Source: Prototheca cutis
Lineage: Eukaryota > Chlorophyta > Trebouxiophyceae > Chlorellales > Chlorellaceae
NCBI GenBank assembly: GCA_002897115.2
Contig: BCIH01000005.1
Span: 560,009-624,008, forward strand
Direction of reading: 5' to 3'
DNA: 64,000 bases
Made by a program: the position numbers and the translations under genes. Each line of letters opens with the position of its first letter. Positions within the stretch are counted from its first letter, which is position 1. The notes under the pieces are model-generated. The model was given only the letters and a program-made list of their open reading frames with translations, was not told the DNA's origin and searched no databases. Of this stretch, positions 33,478 to 45,000 are shown piece after piece.

Positions 33478-34165
33478 ATGACGTCTAATGAACTCAGTCC
33501 ATCCTATGATACTTTACATGAAATCAAAGCGTGTTGGGGCTTGGTCTGCCGTTTGCTTTTCTTTGCGTGGCCAGGGTTGCAGTGCTGTCGGGACGCTTGC
33601 GCGGAATGTGCACCCCCCACCCACGTCCCCCAACTCTCTTGGCGGTGGCAATGCCTGAGACCCTTGCATGCACAGGCGCTGGGACCATCCGTTAAAACAT
33701 ATTGGGCTGCTTCATCCGCAGTTTGCAAAGCAGCGTTGTGCATACATCGAACAGTCCAAACAGATTTCAAGAGTTGGGCGGCCATGATCAATAATCATAC
33801 ACGAGGGTTTGCCGCGGCCGTCCTACCCAAGGAAGTTTCTGTGCAGTAGAGAGAAGTTGCCAGGTGCGTGTAGAGGGGTGAGAGGCACCTGCCGCCGGCC
33901 CTTCACGTTTTGCAGCGAAGGAACATGGGATTCCAGGGCATCGCCTGCCGCCTCAGTAGACCAGACGATTTGGCAGGCCGGCAGCCCTGGGACCCCGGTC
34001 ATAGCATTCTTCTTCTCAAGAGAGGACCTGGTGTGGGGATTGGTCCGTCCCGTACCTGGCCGCCCACCAGGCCCGAGTGTCCGAATGAGGACCGGCAATG
34101 GAGGCATGGTTTCGCGGGAAACATGGCCCCCACAGTGCTTGTCGACATTTCGTTGCCTCCCATCC
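33478..34165. other. Intergenic, 0.7 kb, no gene seen
   Basis: Upstream region of the glycosyltransferase-like gene and 3' flank of the transporter gene (both minus strand). No domain-bearing frame was found. Confidence 0.4.
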
Positions 34166-36072
34166 CTACGCCTTTTTGGGCTTGCTGGGGATCAGGTCTT
34201 CGCGGCCCAGGCTGCCAAACGCAGAGAAGAGGGCGAGGGAGAGGATGGCGAGCACGCAGGCGACCGCGCCGCCGTAGAAGCATCCGATGTTTCCGAGGCC
34301 GCGGCGTGCAGACACATCGGCAAGCCGACCGGCCAGGGAATTGCTGTAGGCCAGAACGACGCCCAGGAGCATGTCGGTGAAGGACCACGCCGTGCCCGCG
34401 ACCTTGCCCAGGCCTGGGATGGTTGCGGAGGGGATGTAGGTGGACAGCATGCCGATGGTGACGCCGTGCGTCATGGCCATGTGCACGCCGATCAGGAACG
34501 CGCCCAGCATCATGCCCGAGGCCGAGGGCAGCAGGGCAAACGCGGCGTTGGCGCCGATGAGCATGGCNCAGCCCACCGCGATGACGGTGTTGCGGGCGGC
34601 CACGGATTTCTTCGCCTGCAGGCCCGCGGGCGTGGCGAGCGCGGCCTGTGTGACCATCATGATGCTGGTCAGCACCGGCAGCGACGCGCGGTCCATCACC
34701 GTCTTGGCCCGCAGCGTCACAAAGCTCGCATCAAACCGCGCAAAGTACAGCACGCCCACGACAAACAGCGCCTGCCAGTACGCGGGCTGGAAAGCGCTCA
34801 GCACCGCGCGAGCCTTGCCAAACAGCGACAGCTTGACCTCGGGTTCGGAGCCGGCTCCAGACGCGGCGCCGGCCTTCTTACCGCCAGCCACCCCGCCGGC
34901 ACCGGCGCCCTCACCACCAAAGGCGACGGAGACCAGGCCCAAAGCCAGCGTCGCGGGCACGGCCGCCAGGGCAAAGGTCGCGACGTAGTTTTGTCCGCTG
35001 AGCTTGTACGCCGCGGCCGCCGAGGCCGCACCGACCAGCGCGCCAAAGGTGGCCATGGACTGGCGCAGGGAGAAGGCCGCGGCGGGGGAGTCGCCGGAGC
35101 TCGCCGCCAGCTCGCCAATCAGGGCCTTGGACGGGGCCTCGCGAATGCCCTTGCTCACGCGATCGAAAATCTTGCCAAAGGTGATCCAGTACAGGCACGC
35201 CACGGCGCCAAAGCTGCTGTACACCAGGCCGCTCGCCGCAAACATCGGCTTGTTGATGGTCGTCAGCAGCGTCCCGAAAATAACCATCTTGGCCGGGGTC
35301 AACAGGTCAGCCAGCGTGCCGCTCACGCTGCCAGACGCCTTGCTCAGGAACTGGGCCACCGCTTGCAGGTTGCCAATCTGCGCACGAGCGGCCGGTCGAT
35401 TTTGTCTGTGCTGATGTGTGTTGGTGTTTGCAGATGGGGGCGCGCACATGAAAAGGGAAAACTCCCCGGCAGGCCTGATCCCCGCACCTTGCTGTTGCTC
35501 AGGTGCAGCACTTCGCTGAGGTAGACTGGCAGGTACGTGTCATGGATCAGCGTGGCCACGGAACAAAGCATCTGGGCTGCATTGGGACAAACGGGTGGAT
35601 GCATATTGCCAGGTCAGCGGGTCGGTGAAAGCAGCTCGGTTCGCGACGGGCTGCCAGTAGTAGGAGAGGGATGACGGCATCATCTCTGCCCGCCGCCGCC
35701 AGGAATCCCATGTTACCACAGCAGCAAAAACAGCAGAAGCGGCCATCTACCAATGCTTATTATCCGATACACATCCCAAGCTCCCAGTTCCTCACCCGTG
35801 CAGAGGGCCACCAGACGCTTGTTGGCCTCCGGGTCACTGAAGGGGCTCAGCAGGCCCGGCTTGCTGGCCTTGGGTTCCGGGGCAGGGACCGCGCTGCTGG
35901 CCTCGGCGTACACCACGATCTTTCCATGTAGCAGGCGGGGGCAGGGACGGGCGCAATGCGCGTTAAAGGGGCGTCGGATCTGGGCAATCCGGCCGCATCC
36001 CAGCGCCGGCCTGGCCACTGCCCGGGCCTGCAGCCGCTGGCAACTCGACGCGGGCGCCGTCACGATCGACAT
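34166..36072 (-). CDS. Major facilitator superfamily transporter, probably plastid-targeted
   Basis: Three exons (35796-36072, 35488-35576, 34166-35377) total 1578 nt or 525 residues. The first 70 residues are rich in Ala, Arg, Ser and Cys with few acids (MSIVTAPASSCQRLQARAVA...), like a chloroplast transit peptide. About twelve hydrophobic segments follow, from MLCSVATLIHDTYLPVYL to CFYGGAVACVLAILSLALFSAFG. The loop after segments 2-3 reads GKIFDRVSKGIREAPSKALIGE, the MFS motif-A position, and resembles bacterial MFS permeases of unknown substrate. One base is ambiguous (34568). The protein may work in the plastid envelope, an inference from the N-terminus. The substrate is unknown. Confidence 0.8.
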
Positions 36073-37219
36073 GGCGGCCGAATTTTGGGTTCCGCACAAT
36101 GAAATGATTTGCAATGGAGCAGGGCCAATTGCCCTGGATATCGGGTCTCCTCGATTGCAAAAGCTCAGTGCGCAGGAGGCTTTGGTGGGTAATTTTCAAT
36201 CATTCTGTCCAAGGGTGAGTCAAGGCCCCCCACTTTCTTGACAAATCGTCTGAGGGGCTCTTCTGCGCGCACCAACCTCGCCCGCTGCACGACAATTTTT
36301 ATCTCAAAGCACTGAGGCAATGGGCGGAAGCCACTCGGATAAAAGTGGGCGTGCCTGCACGCAGTCCCCCTCTCCGAAGCACCTCCGGGACGCCGGAGCA
36401 AAGATTGCGCACTTCAAGCAGCGTGAATGCGCCTTTGCAGCGCCCGTACCTTTCAGAAGTGTCTCTATTGAGAGATTTTAGAAGATCAGAAACGGGAAAG
36501 AGCACCTTTTTTTGCGATTGAAGTGGTTTGCCAAACCCGGTCTGCTGGGCCCTTGGCATGACTGCGGGAAGGTGACAGGAGCGGGGCTATGCCTTTGTTT
36601 GCAGCCCTCTGTACAANCCACCATCTGGGATATTCTCGTGGTCTTCCCGCTGTCTTACTATTCCAATGGTGTATTGACAACCCCAAGCAGGGCGCATTGA
36701 TCAGGGGGTGCAGGTAGGCAGTTCAACCCGGGAGTTGAGTACCAGTGGCAGGGGGTGGGGCAGGGAAGTACATGGCAGGTTGAGGCTCCTGGGAGCGCCC
36801 AGATTGCTCCCCTGGCATTGTCCTTGGGATTGATATCCAGGCAAGGCTTGTGCATCCTCGACGACCAGGTACAGGTACTGGTGTGGGACCTCCTGAAATG
36901 GCGACACTACCGCTTCTGGTGAGCCGCAAACGCAGAGCAGACTATCGGTAGAGTCCAGATGCCATTGCATGAAAGCCAGCAGAACTGCACGCTTGTCATG
37001 GTCTGGCAGGGTCCCCGTGTGGGTCCAGGTCAAGCAACCGGCGATGGATGCTGTTAGCCAGATGACCGTTGCAGGCATGTGCGCAGGGCGACAAGGAAAG
37101 CGCCGTCGGCCACTGTCCCCACGTGACGTCGCAGTCGCTGCTGTGCCGCCTCCCGGATGAGATGGCGGGGCTTGCGCGGGTGCGGGGCAAGCGCACGAAA
37201 ACACGTGTGTGCAGCCATG
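36073..37219. other. Intergenic, 1.1 kb, no intact gene
   Basis: Upstream flank of the transporter and sequence leading into the TnpB-like remnant. Frames such as 36701-37612 (-) have no domain support and look like chance. One base is ambiguous (36617). Confidence 0.4.
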
Positions 37220-37470
37220 CACGGACGGTTTCCACGGGCTGTGGGTCACGCCTACGCCAAGTGCGCCACACCGCAGGTTTGCTCGGCATGCAATAAACCC
37301 TTGCGCCTGGGNGACTGCCCCACCGCCGCGCAGAAGCGCTTTGTCCGGCAGTGTCAGAACGAGGCCTGCGGCGTCGTGCACAACCGCGACAAGAACGCAG
37401 CGCGAAACATGTGCTATGTGGCACTGGGCCTGATCTTCAACGGCGCCCGGCCGGAGCCTTTCACAAGCAG
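37220..37470 (+). pseudogene. TnpB/Fanzor-like nuclease C-terminal remnant
   Basis: The plus strand encodes QVCSACNKPLRL, a spacer, then RQCQNEACGVVHNRDKNAARNM. This is the zinc ribbon (CxxC...CxxxxC) and the RuvC-III motif (NRDxNAAxNM) that end TnpB and Fanzor proteins. Upstream, coding-like fragments occur in other frames but no RuvC-I or RuvC-II segment can be joined, so it seems to be a decayed 3' end. It differs from the remnants in copies A-C (VHNRDKNAARNM against LWNRDLMACLNM). No flanking inverted repeats were found by eye. One base is ambiguous (37312). Confidence 0.65.
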
Positions 37471-38996
37471 TTCCCCCCCTGGCCCCTGCCTCGAGTTCTG
37501 CCTGAACTCTCCGCCACCAACTTGTCCAGCTACTGATTTCTGCTGGTCTCAAAGGAGGCTTTCGCTTCCTCCCTCCATGCTTGAACAGGCATCGGAAAAC
37601 CCAACCCTGCACGCGCGTTTGTTGCAGAGAAAGGGGTTGCTCCAGGGCACCGTCAATGTTGTGTTTATTGCTTGCATGTTGTCTTGTGTTCGCCCTGCAT
37701 GACGATGGTCAAGAATTGGCTGCGCCTGTGAGTCATCAGACCAAGTGCCCTAGGAATTGGCAAGCGCTGTGGAGGCAATTGGGTGATCCTGGAGTGCGGG
37801 TGACGTTCTCTAAATATTTGACATGTGTTTTGCAAATCCTACTGGAGTCAAACTTGCACAGGGAAGCGCGAAGCAGCACCTGCCCATCCCTGTGGGGGGT
37901 TCCTTTGGCCAGCGCAGATCCCGTGAGCAATCGACACAGGGCGGCCCGCTTGATCGACGGGGATTTCAGGACCCAGTCCAGGGACCTAGTCCAGACCCCT
38001 ACAGGGGTGCCCCACGGTACCAACGTGGCAGTGCTGCACCTAAACTGCCACGTGGATCTTAGCCCGTCATGGGACCACGTGGGAGCACCACCTGAACATG
38101 GACGGCATATTCATCGTCTTTGAAAGTTGGCAGCCCCAGGTCTAGGTCCTGGGTGGTTCACCCGCTTCCACGCGGCAACTCTGCGCAATGTCAGTTCCGC
38201 TGAGCATTGCATCCACATGGACCATGCAGTCATGCGGTGTGACAATGGGGACCCAAACAAACGGTGGCCCGTGCACTGCCCACTGTGGACCTTGAAGCTG
38301 GCTCCCAGACTGAGCTGCCAACAAGCGCTCATTACTTCCCTAGCCCTGACTAGGCACTATTTGATATGGATATGTAGGGCTTGGTTGGGAGGCCGTCTAG
38401 TGGGATACACCTCCCTGAAAGCGCTTGTTCAGACCTGGTGTGGCCTAGGCTCCCAGTCGCCCACTGACACACCTCCGCCGTCACGGCCAAGGCCTTGCGG
38501 CGGCCTGCCGGGAAACCTNAGNAACTGCACATNTACAGCNCCAANTTGTGNANNACATCATATAAAAAGGTCTATCATATTTATTTCTGTAGCTAACAAG
38601 CGCTGCGCGGGCCTGCACGCGCCGTCTAGTGGGCGCGACCTCCTCCACGGCTGCGCCCCCCCACGCGAACTTCCAAGAGTGATTGCCCCCAAGTATGCCC
38701 CGTTATGATGGAGAGATACTGTTCATACGCTCTTGTCTGGGTGTCGAATAAGCATTTTTGTGGGGCGGGGCAGGGGGATGCGGCACGGGAGGGCCGGAAC
38801 GGGAATTCATTGCGAGGCTGCATCGCGCGGCAATCAGGACCCGTGCGTTCTCGTCTCTGAACCCTAGCGTGTGTAGCCGGCGCAGTACAGTCACCTTTCC
38901 AGGGCCGACACAAGGCCTGATCTCTCTTTTGCTCTGAAACCCTTCTTCGTCGGGGCGGCCGTACTCTGACGTGCCCCCTATCGTCACGTAATCTCC
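37471..38996. other. Intergenic, 1.5 kb, low-quality patch inside
   Basis: No gene with domain support was found. A cluster of ambiguous bases at 38519-38554 marks poor sequence or a collapsed repeat. A plus-strand frame at 38127-38510 has no recognisable product. Confidence 0.4.
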
Positions 38997-39182
38997 ATGC
39001 TCGGCACCTCCGTGTGCGCCACACATCAACGCTGCCCTGCAAGCCCTCTAGCAGCGGTTCAACGCCGACAGAGGATTCCGTTTGAACCACCCACATCGGG
39101 CGTTCGAGCCGAGGCCCTGCAGATACCCCCCGGAGGGGCCCCCCGGTCCTCGGCTAGGCGTACCGTCAGATCACCGCATGTG

Positions 39183-40521
39183 ATGTCGGAGAAAGTCACA
39201 ACGCCAACTGGCGGCACTGCCGCGCCGCAGCCGACCGAGATCAGGTTTGAGAACAAATATGGTGAGACGCTCGTAGGTTGGATGCTGGAGGCCGGTGACC
39301 CCAGCAAGGTTGTCGTCCTCTGCCACGGGTGAGTGCGGAATGGGTGCTGGCATGCCGGGATAGGGAAAACCTGGGTTTTCCTCTTCGGCAAGGCCCAACG
39401 TGGATAGGATCCCTCATGCTGGAATGTTGGACATCGTTCCTGGATCAAACTCAGTGATGCCCTGGGACACAACAGGTATCTGTCAAACGCCACACACTGC
39501 CACTTTGAGCGGCTGGCAGCGGCGCTTGCCCGGCACGGCATATCCTCCTTTCGCTTTGACCACCCGATGGCCCGGCACGGCGCCAGTGAGCTCACCCGGT
39601 CCTTTCGCGCTGCAAACAACAGGGAAGAGGTAGGTTGATGGGGGTGGGGGGGAGATGTGGGGCCCGCCTCTGCCCAGGGGGGATGGGATGATTTAAGACA
39701 TACTTTACAGCAAGAAGCCCAAACGCAGCCACCTGATCATCCACGCACTTAGCACAGGTCGAGGAGATTCAGGCCGCCCTGGACTGCCTGGTGCGCCAGG
39801 GCTACACGCCGAGCTGTGTGCTGGGGCACAGCAAGGGTGGGTCCAATGCCTTTTTATATGGTGTCACCGCTGCCAGCCCCGTCCCATTGGTGATCTGCGT
39901 GGCCCCGAGGTCAAATGTGTCCAACGCCGTTTTCGGGCGGTATGGCGCCGACATCATGGAGCGACTGGAGCAGCACAAGCGCATTCCTCGCACTGAAGCC
40001 GACGGCTTCGAGTGGACCATGACCTTCGAGGTGCGGGTGCTGGGCCCGGTGTGAACGATACATTGGGGAGCTGGTGCGTGACAGGCGGATTGTGCGCCGG
40101 CCTCCCGAGTTTGGCCCATGCCTTCAATTCAGCGCAGCAGCAGCAGCAGCAGCGCTGACTGCCAGCACCCTGCATCGTTTTGCATCACCAAAACCACTAC
40201 CACCGCCTCTCATTATACAACCACCCCTGAATACAAACACACGAAAGCAAGCAAACAATGATCTCCGACTTGCAGGATTTCCAAGAACGGCTGGGCATGG
40301 ACTATTACGGCATGGCAGCGCAGTGGCCCTCAAAAACCCGGCTGGTCATTATTCATGGCACGGCCGACGCCACAATCCCTTTTGCCGAATCAGAGGAGCT
40401 GGCGCCACTTGTCCCCGGCGCGGCGCTGGTGCTGGTGGAGGGAGCAGATCACAACTTCACACGGCACGCGGAACAGCTGGAGCGGGCAGTGCTGGGAGCT
40501 GTCGGGGTGGGCGCGGACTGA
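39183..40521 (+). CDS. Alpha/beta-hydrolase fold serine hydrolase
   Basis: Four exons (39183-39328, 39476-39629, 39758-40030, 40276-40521) give 819 nt or 272 residues with consistent phases. KVVVLCHGYLSN is the first strand and oxyanion region, SFRFDHPMARHGAS the following loop, CVLGHSKGGSNAF the nucleophile elbow (GHSKGG, with Ser), LVIIHGTADATIPF the acid turn (Asp) and GADHNFTRH the catalytic His, all in order. This matches small esterase/acyl-hydrolase proteins of the family; substrate unknown. An in-frame ATG at 38997 would add 62 residues rich in Arg, Pro and Ala that could be a transit peptide, so a plastid form is possible. Confidence 0.85.
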
Positions 40522-40707
40522 TATGTGTGCAGCCCTGCACCATCCCAAACACACGCACGACGAAAGGATGACAACAACCCCGGCACATGGCTAACTGTTG
40601 GACACTTTCCGTTGGAACACTGGCTTCGTTCCACATGATGCCGTTTCGAGCGGTCATGGCAGTAACACCCACGGCGCAGCAGCCAACAAGATCAAAGCAG
40701 GGTTGTT
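40522..40707. other. Convergent 3' flank
   Basis: 186 nt between the stops of the hydrolase (+) and the Lys/Ser-rich gene (-). Too short for anything but shared 3' UTR sequence. Confidence 0.4.
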
Positions 40708-41753
40708 TATGACCGGAGAAAGTCGCTGAGCTTGACGGGCCCAGAAGCCGGGGCATCGTCTGGAACTGGGCCATCGCTCTCGCTGTCGCTCTCGCTGTCA
40801 CTGCCACTGCTGCTGTCGCTGCTGGAAGAAGATCGCCGCCTCTTCTTGGACTTGGACTTCTGCAAGGATGTCGGGGGATGACTTCCGTCTGCTCCGTTGG
40901 ATGAGCAGAGAGCATTTTCTCAGGCATCCTGCAAACAAGACATGTCATCCCCCCCCTCCTGCCCAGAGCCTCCCCTTCCCCCCTTGCAACAGCAACATAC
41001 CTTGTGCCTGCTCTTGCTCTTCTTGTGTTTTGAGGAGGAAGACTTTTTCTTCTTCTTGGACTTTTTCTTGTCCTTCTTGTTTGAAGACTGCTGCAAAGGG
41101 TGGGGCAGCATGCCTTGATCAGCTTTGTTGATGCGGGAGGATGTGAATCAGAGCCCATCAGGCCGAAGGCTGGTCAAACGGCCCCACAGATGCACGAGGC
41201 GTTTCAGCTTCTCACCTTGGCAACGCCTGGGTCGGTCAAGCCCAAGCGAGCCGCTCTGTCTGCAGCCAGGCCCTCTCTGTACTCCCCTGTGCAGGCCGTG
41301 TGCGTCAGCTGGTCAGAAGGCATGGCAGCCAGGAAGGGGTCGAGATAAAACGAGCAGCACATGTGAGAATGACTGGACCCACTCCCCGAGCATCCATCCA
41401 CTCAGCCGACGTACGCATTGCTCTCTCCTGCTCCGCCTGCAGCGCCATTTCTTGAGCCTCTGCCTCTTTCTGCTTCTGCTTCCAGTCTTCATAGCTGCAC
41501 AATGCAGTGACGAGGGGGTCGTCAGATGGGCAGTGCTGAGCAGCACATGCGGCCCAGACCCTCCTGGCCAGCCTCCCCTCCAGTCGCACCTGGGCCGTTC
41601 TACTTGCAGGGCCGCCAGGCGAGCTTCATGCCATGCCGAGCTGTGGAATGACACATCCACTCCCTCGGCGGTGGAGACTTCATTGGGATCGCCGTCTCCG
41701 CGCGAGGAGTGCCTCGCGAGCTTGGAGGCCTTGTGCTGTTGATTTTTCCCCAT
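40708..41753 (-). CDS. Lys/Ser-rich nuclear-type protein, unknown function
   Basis: Five exons or so start with MGKNQQHKASKLARHSSRGD at 41753. Exon 1 is 41590-41753 and exon 2 is 41415-41494 (SYEDWKQKQKEAEAQEMALQ). Then come a DPFLAAMPSDQ...EYREGLAADRAARLGL segment, a Lys-rich run (KKDKKKSKKKKK near 41060) and an acidic/Ser tail (SSSSSDSSSGSDSESDSESD) before KLSDFLRS and the stop at 40708. The order of helix, Lys-rich run and phospho-acceptor-like Ser/Asp tail suggests a nuclear RNA- or chromatin-associated protein, but I do not recognise the family. The acceptor before DPFLAAM could not be placed in phase, so the model is incomplete there. Confidence 0.6.
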
Positions 41754-42061
41754 CCGGAACTCGCCCACAAAAGCGCCGCGATCTTAGAGGCTAAACATGC
41801 TCGGCAGAAATTACAGCAATGCAAACCCCGAATGTGGGCTCGTCTGCGCGGATGAGCTCGCAGATCTGGGGAGCCAGGCTTACGCTCGACCCTCGCTCAT
41901 CTGGTCGGCCCACTGCATCCCATCGCAGGCCGTGCCATTGGTGGGCACACCGAGGGCCATCACCGTCAGGGCCCAAGCCGCACAAGCTCAGGCCAATCGG
42001 TCGCAGCCAGAAGAATCGTACATTGTTTGCGGGTAGTTTGCCCGCTATCAGCACGCAGAAC
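41754..42061. promoter_or_regulatory. Short bidirectional promoter region
   Basis: 308 nt between divergent start codons of the Lys/Ser-rich gene and TPP2. No recognisable motif, but both promoters must lie here or overlap the transcripts. Confidence 0.45.
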
Positions 42062-45000
42062 ATGCTCGGGAACGGCTCGGATGATGGGAGCGATGACTCC
42101 CGGCACGAGGACCCGTTCCAGGGTGCCATGCCCAGGCACGACATCCAGGCAGATGACTTCATCAGGGTAGGTCCTCATCGTATTGGCAAATATGTCGTGC
42201 GTGGTGTTTGCTTGCACGATGCGCGATGATGGGTACGCTGGGCCGGAAGAGAAGAGTGCCGGCTGAGTGGGTGGCAGGCTGTGCCTCATGATGGCAGCGG
42301 GCATGGGCCCATGGCCGATGGCATGGCTGACATGCCAGGTCGCACACAGGACGAATGCATTGGAATGAGTTGCCGCTCATGGGATGATGGCTGTGCTCCG
42401 TCGAGCGAACTGAAGGAGGGACTTCCCTGTGATTGGAGTTTCCTTCCTCCTGACGTGCTTGTGGTTGCTAAGCTGCCGCCCGGCCCCTCGTCTCCCTGCT
42501 CGCGCAACACTCGAACCCCTTCACGCCGGTGCATCACAGGATCACCCCGAGTTTGATGGGCGCGGCGTGACCGTCTGCATCTTTGATACGGGGGTTGACC
42601 CGGGCGCGCAGTGCTTGAAGACCACACCCGACGGCCGGCCCAAGATTCTGGACGTCATCGACTGCACCGGCAGCGGCGACGTGGACACGAGCACAGTGGT
42701 GCGGGCAGAACCCCGTGACGAGACTGGGTCTGGGCCGGTTATCCGGGGCTTGCGGGGGAATACGCTTCAACTGAACCCCGGCTGGGACAACCCTTCGGGC
42801 TCATGGCGCGTGGGGTGCAAGCCGCTGTTCGAGCTGGTGCCCAAGGCCCTGGCGGACGTGCTGCGCCGGGACCGTCGCCGGGCCTGGATGGCCCGGCACC
42901 GGGCTTACGTGGCTGCGGCCGGGGCTGCGCTGGCAGCGCTGACACCCGGCGCGCCGCGCGAAGAAAGGGAGGACCTGGAGGCGCGAGTGTCGCTGCTGAC
43001 CGAGCTGGCCGAGAAAGAAGAAGATGTCGGGCCCATGGTCGACGCCGTGGTCTGGCAGGACAGCAAGGGCATCTGGTGGACCGCACTCGACCTGTCTGAG
43101 CTGCCCGACAGCGCTGAGACTGAAGAACCAAGTGGTGGTAATGGCAGCGGCGCGGCGCAAGGCCAAGCCACCGCCACCGCCGCGACCACCGACATGATAG
43201 CGGCTCGGACGCTGGCGGAGTTTGTGCCGATGACCAATTTCAAAGCCCATCGGCAGTATGCGGCGTTTTCTGCGGCAGATCGGTGTAATTTTGCGGTCAA
43301 CATCTACGACGACGGCGGCGTGCTGTCGATCGTGGTGGACGCGGGGAGCCACGGCACGCACGTGGCCGGGATCGTGGCTGCGTACGACGACGCCGGCCGC
43401 GGCCGGCCCAACGGCGTGGCACCCGGCGCGCAACTGATCTCGTGCAAGATCGGCGACACGCGGCTGGGGTCCATGGAAACCGCCGCCGCGCTGTACCGTG
43501 CCCTAGCCGCCGCGATAGCGCACGACGTCGACATCATCAACATGAGCTACGGCGAGTCCACCGCGACCCCAAACTGCGGTCGGTTTGTGGAATTGGCGGA
43601 AGAAGCGGTGCATGAGCACGGCATCGTTTTTGTGTCGAGCGCCGGCAACTCCGGTCCGGGGCTGTCCTCTGTCGGTGCTCCAGGCGGCACGTCCTCGGCC
43701 ATCCTCGGCGTCGGCGCCTGGGTCGCCCCCGAGGCCGCGGCTGCAGGGCATGCGCTGCGCGAGCCGCTGCGCGAGGGACAGCAGTACACGTGGAGCAGCC
43801 GTGGACCCACAGCCGACGGCGACGTCGGGGTCACGCTCTGCGCCCCGGGCGGCGCAGTGGCCCCCGTGCCCGAATGGACGCGCCAGCGTCGTCAGCTCAT
43901 GAACGGCACCAGCATGGCCTCTCCCTGCGCCGCCGGCGCCATTGCGCTGGTGCTGTCTGCCTGCAAGGCCAGATTGGGTGGCAGGGAAACCCCGGGCCGC
44001 AGGCCACGACCCCGGACGCCGGCCCAGGTGCGGGCGGCACTGCTGGCCACGTGCAGGCGGTCGGCGTGGGACGCGGAGACCGTGACCTCCCAGGGCGCGG
44101 GACTGATTCAGGTGGCTGATGCCGCGGAACTGCTGTCCGACCCCAGCTTCTCGGTGCCGCCCTGTCCCTGGGACGTCACCGTCGCACGAGTTGACGCGCC
44201 AGGAGCCGCTGCTCTGCAGCCGCTGCGTGGGATTTATCTCCGCACGCCCGCCGAGCTGGCCTGCCCAATCAGCTTCCAGGTGACTGTCAAGCCCAAATTC
44301 ACGCCCGAAGAAATCGCGGAACAGCTGAACACTGAGCTGCCCGTGCGGCTGGTGTGCGACGACGGGCCCCCGATGGTCAGCCACCCACGGGAACTGCTCA
44401 TCTACGGCACAGGCCGGACCTTTGAGATTGCCGTCGATGCACAGGACTTGAGCCCCGGCCTGCACTACACAGAGCTGAGAGCGTTGCGGGACGACGGCCC
44501 GACAGGGCCCCCGCTTTTTGCACTTCCCATAACCGTTGCGGTTCCCGTTGAGGTGACGAACACTGGCGCCGTTGCCCCCGGGCAGTACCAGCTGGCGGGG
44601 GATGCCGAGGCCGAGCTCGCGACGCCGTACACGTTTAAGGAAACCATCGCGCTGTCTGCAGGCATGGAAGCCCGACACTTTGTAGCCGTGCCGCAAGGTG
44701 CCAGCTGGGCCGAGCTGCGACTCAGCGGCAGCATGGCCATGCCCCAGACCCTGATGCTCCGTGCCACACAGCTCCTGCCCCATAAACGCTTTGACGACGC
44801 GTGCTGGGCGAAATCCGTTCCAGTCGCCAACGGTGCCGTGCTGTTTGAGGCATTTTCTGTGCAGCCAGGTGTGCCGCTCGATTTGACCATCGCGCAGATG
44901 TGGAACAGCCTGGGCAGCACCGTGCTGAACGTCGAGCTGGCTTTTCACGGCATCGAGACGGATGCCCGAGCCGGAGGGGTCGTGCTCGATGGCGCTGGGG

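Noticed and set aside
33809..35524. 571-codon open frame on the plus strand
   Set aside because: It is antisense to the MFS transporter, with His/Arg/Gln-rich composition typical of the complement of GC-rich coding DNA and no domain.
36701..37612. 303-codon minus-strand frame opposite the TnpB-like remnant
   Set aside because: No recognisable domain; the plus strand holds the zinc-ribbon/RuvC signature.
38519..38554. Possible repeat boundary at a run of ambiguous bases
   Set aside because: The Ns make any reading unsafe; treated as low-quality sequence.
42429..42539. ATG-initiated N-terminus in front of the TPP2 catalytic exon
   Set aside because: This stretch is intron: joining 42166 to 42540 gives the family's N-terminal sequence without gap.
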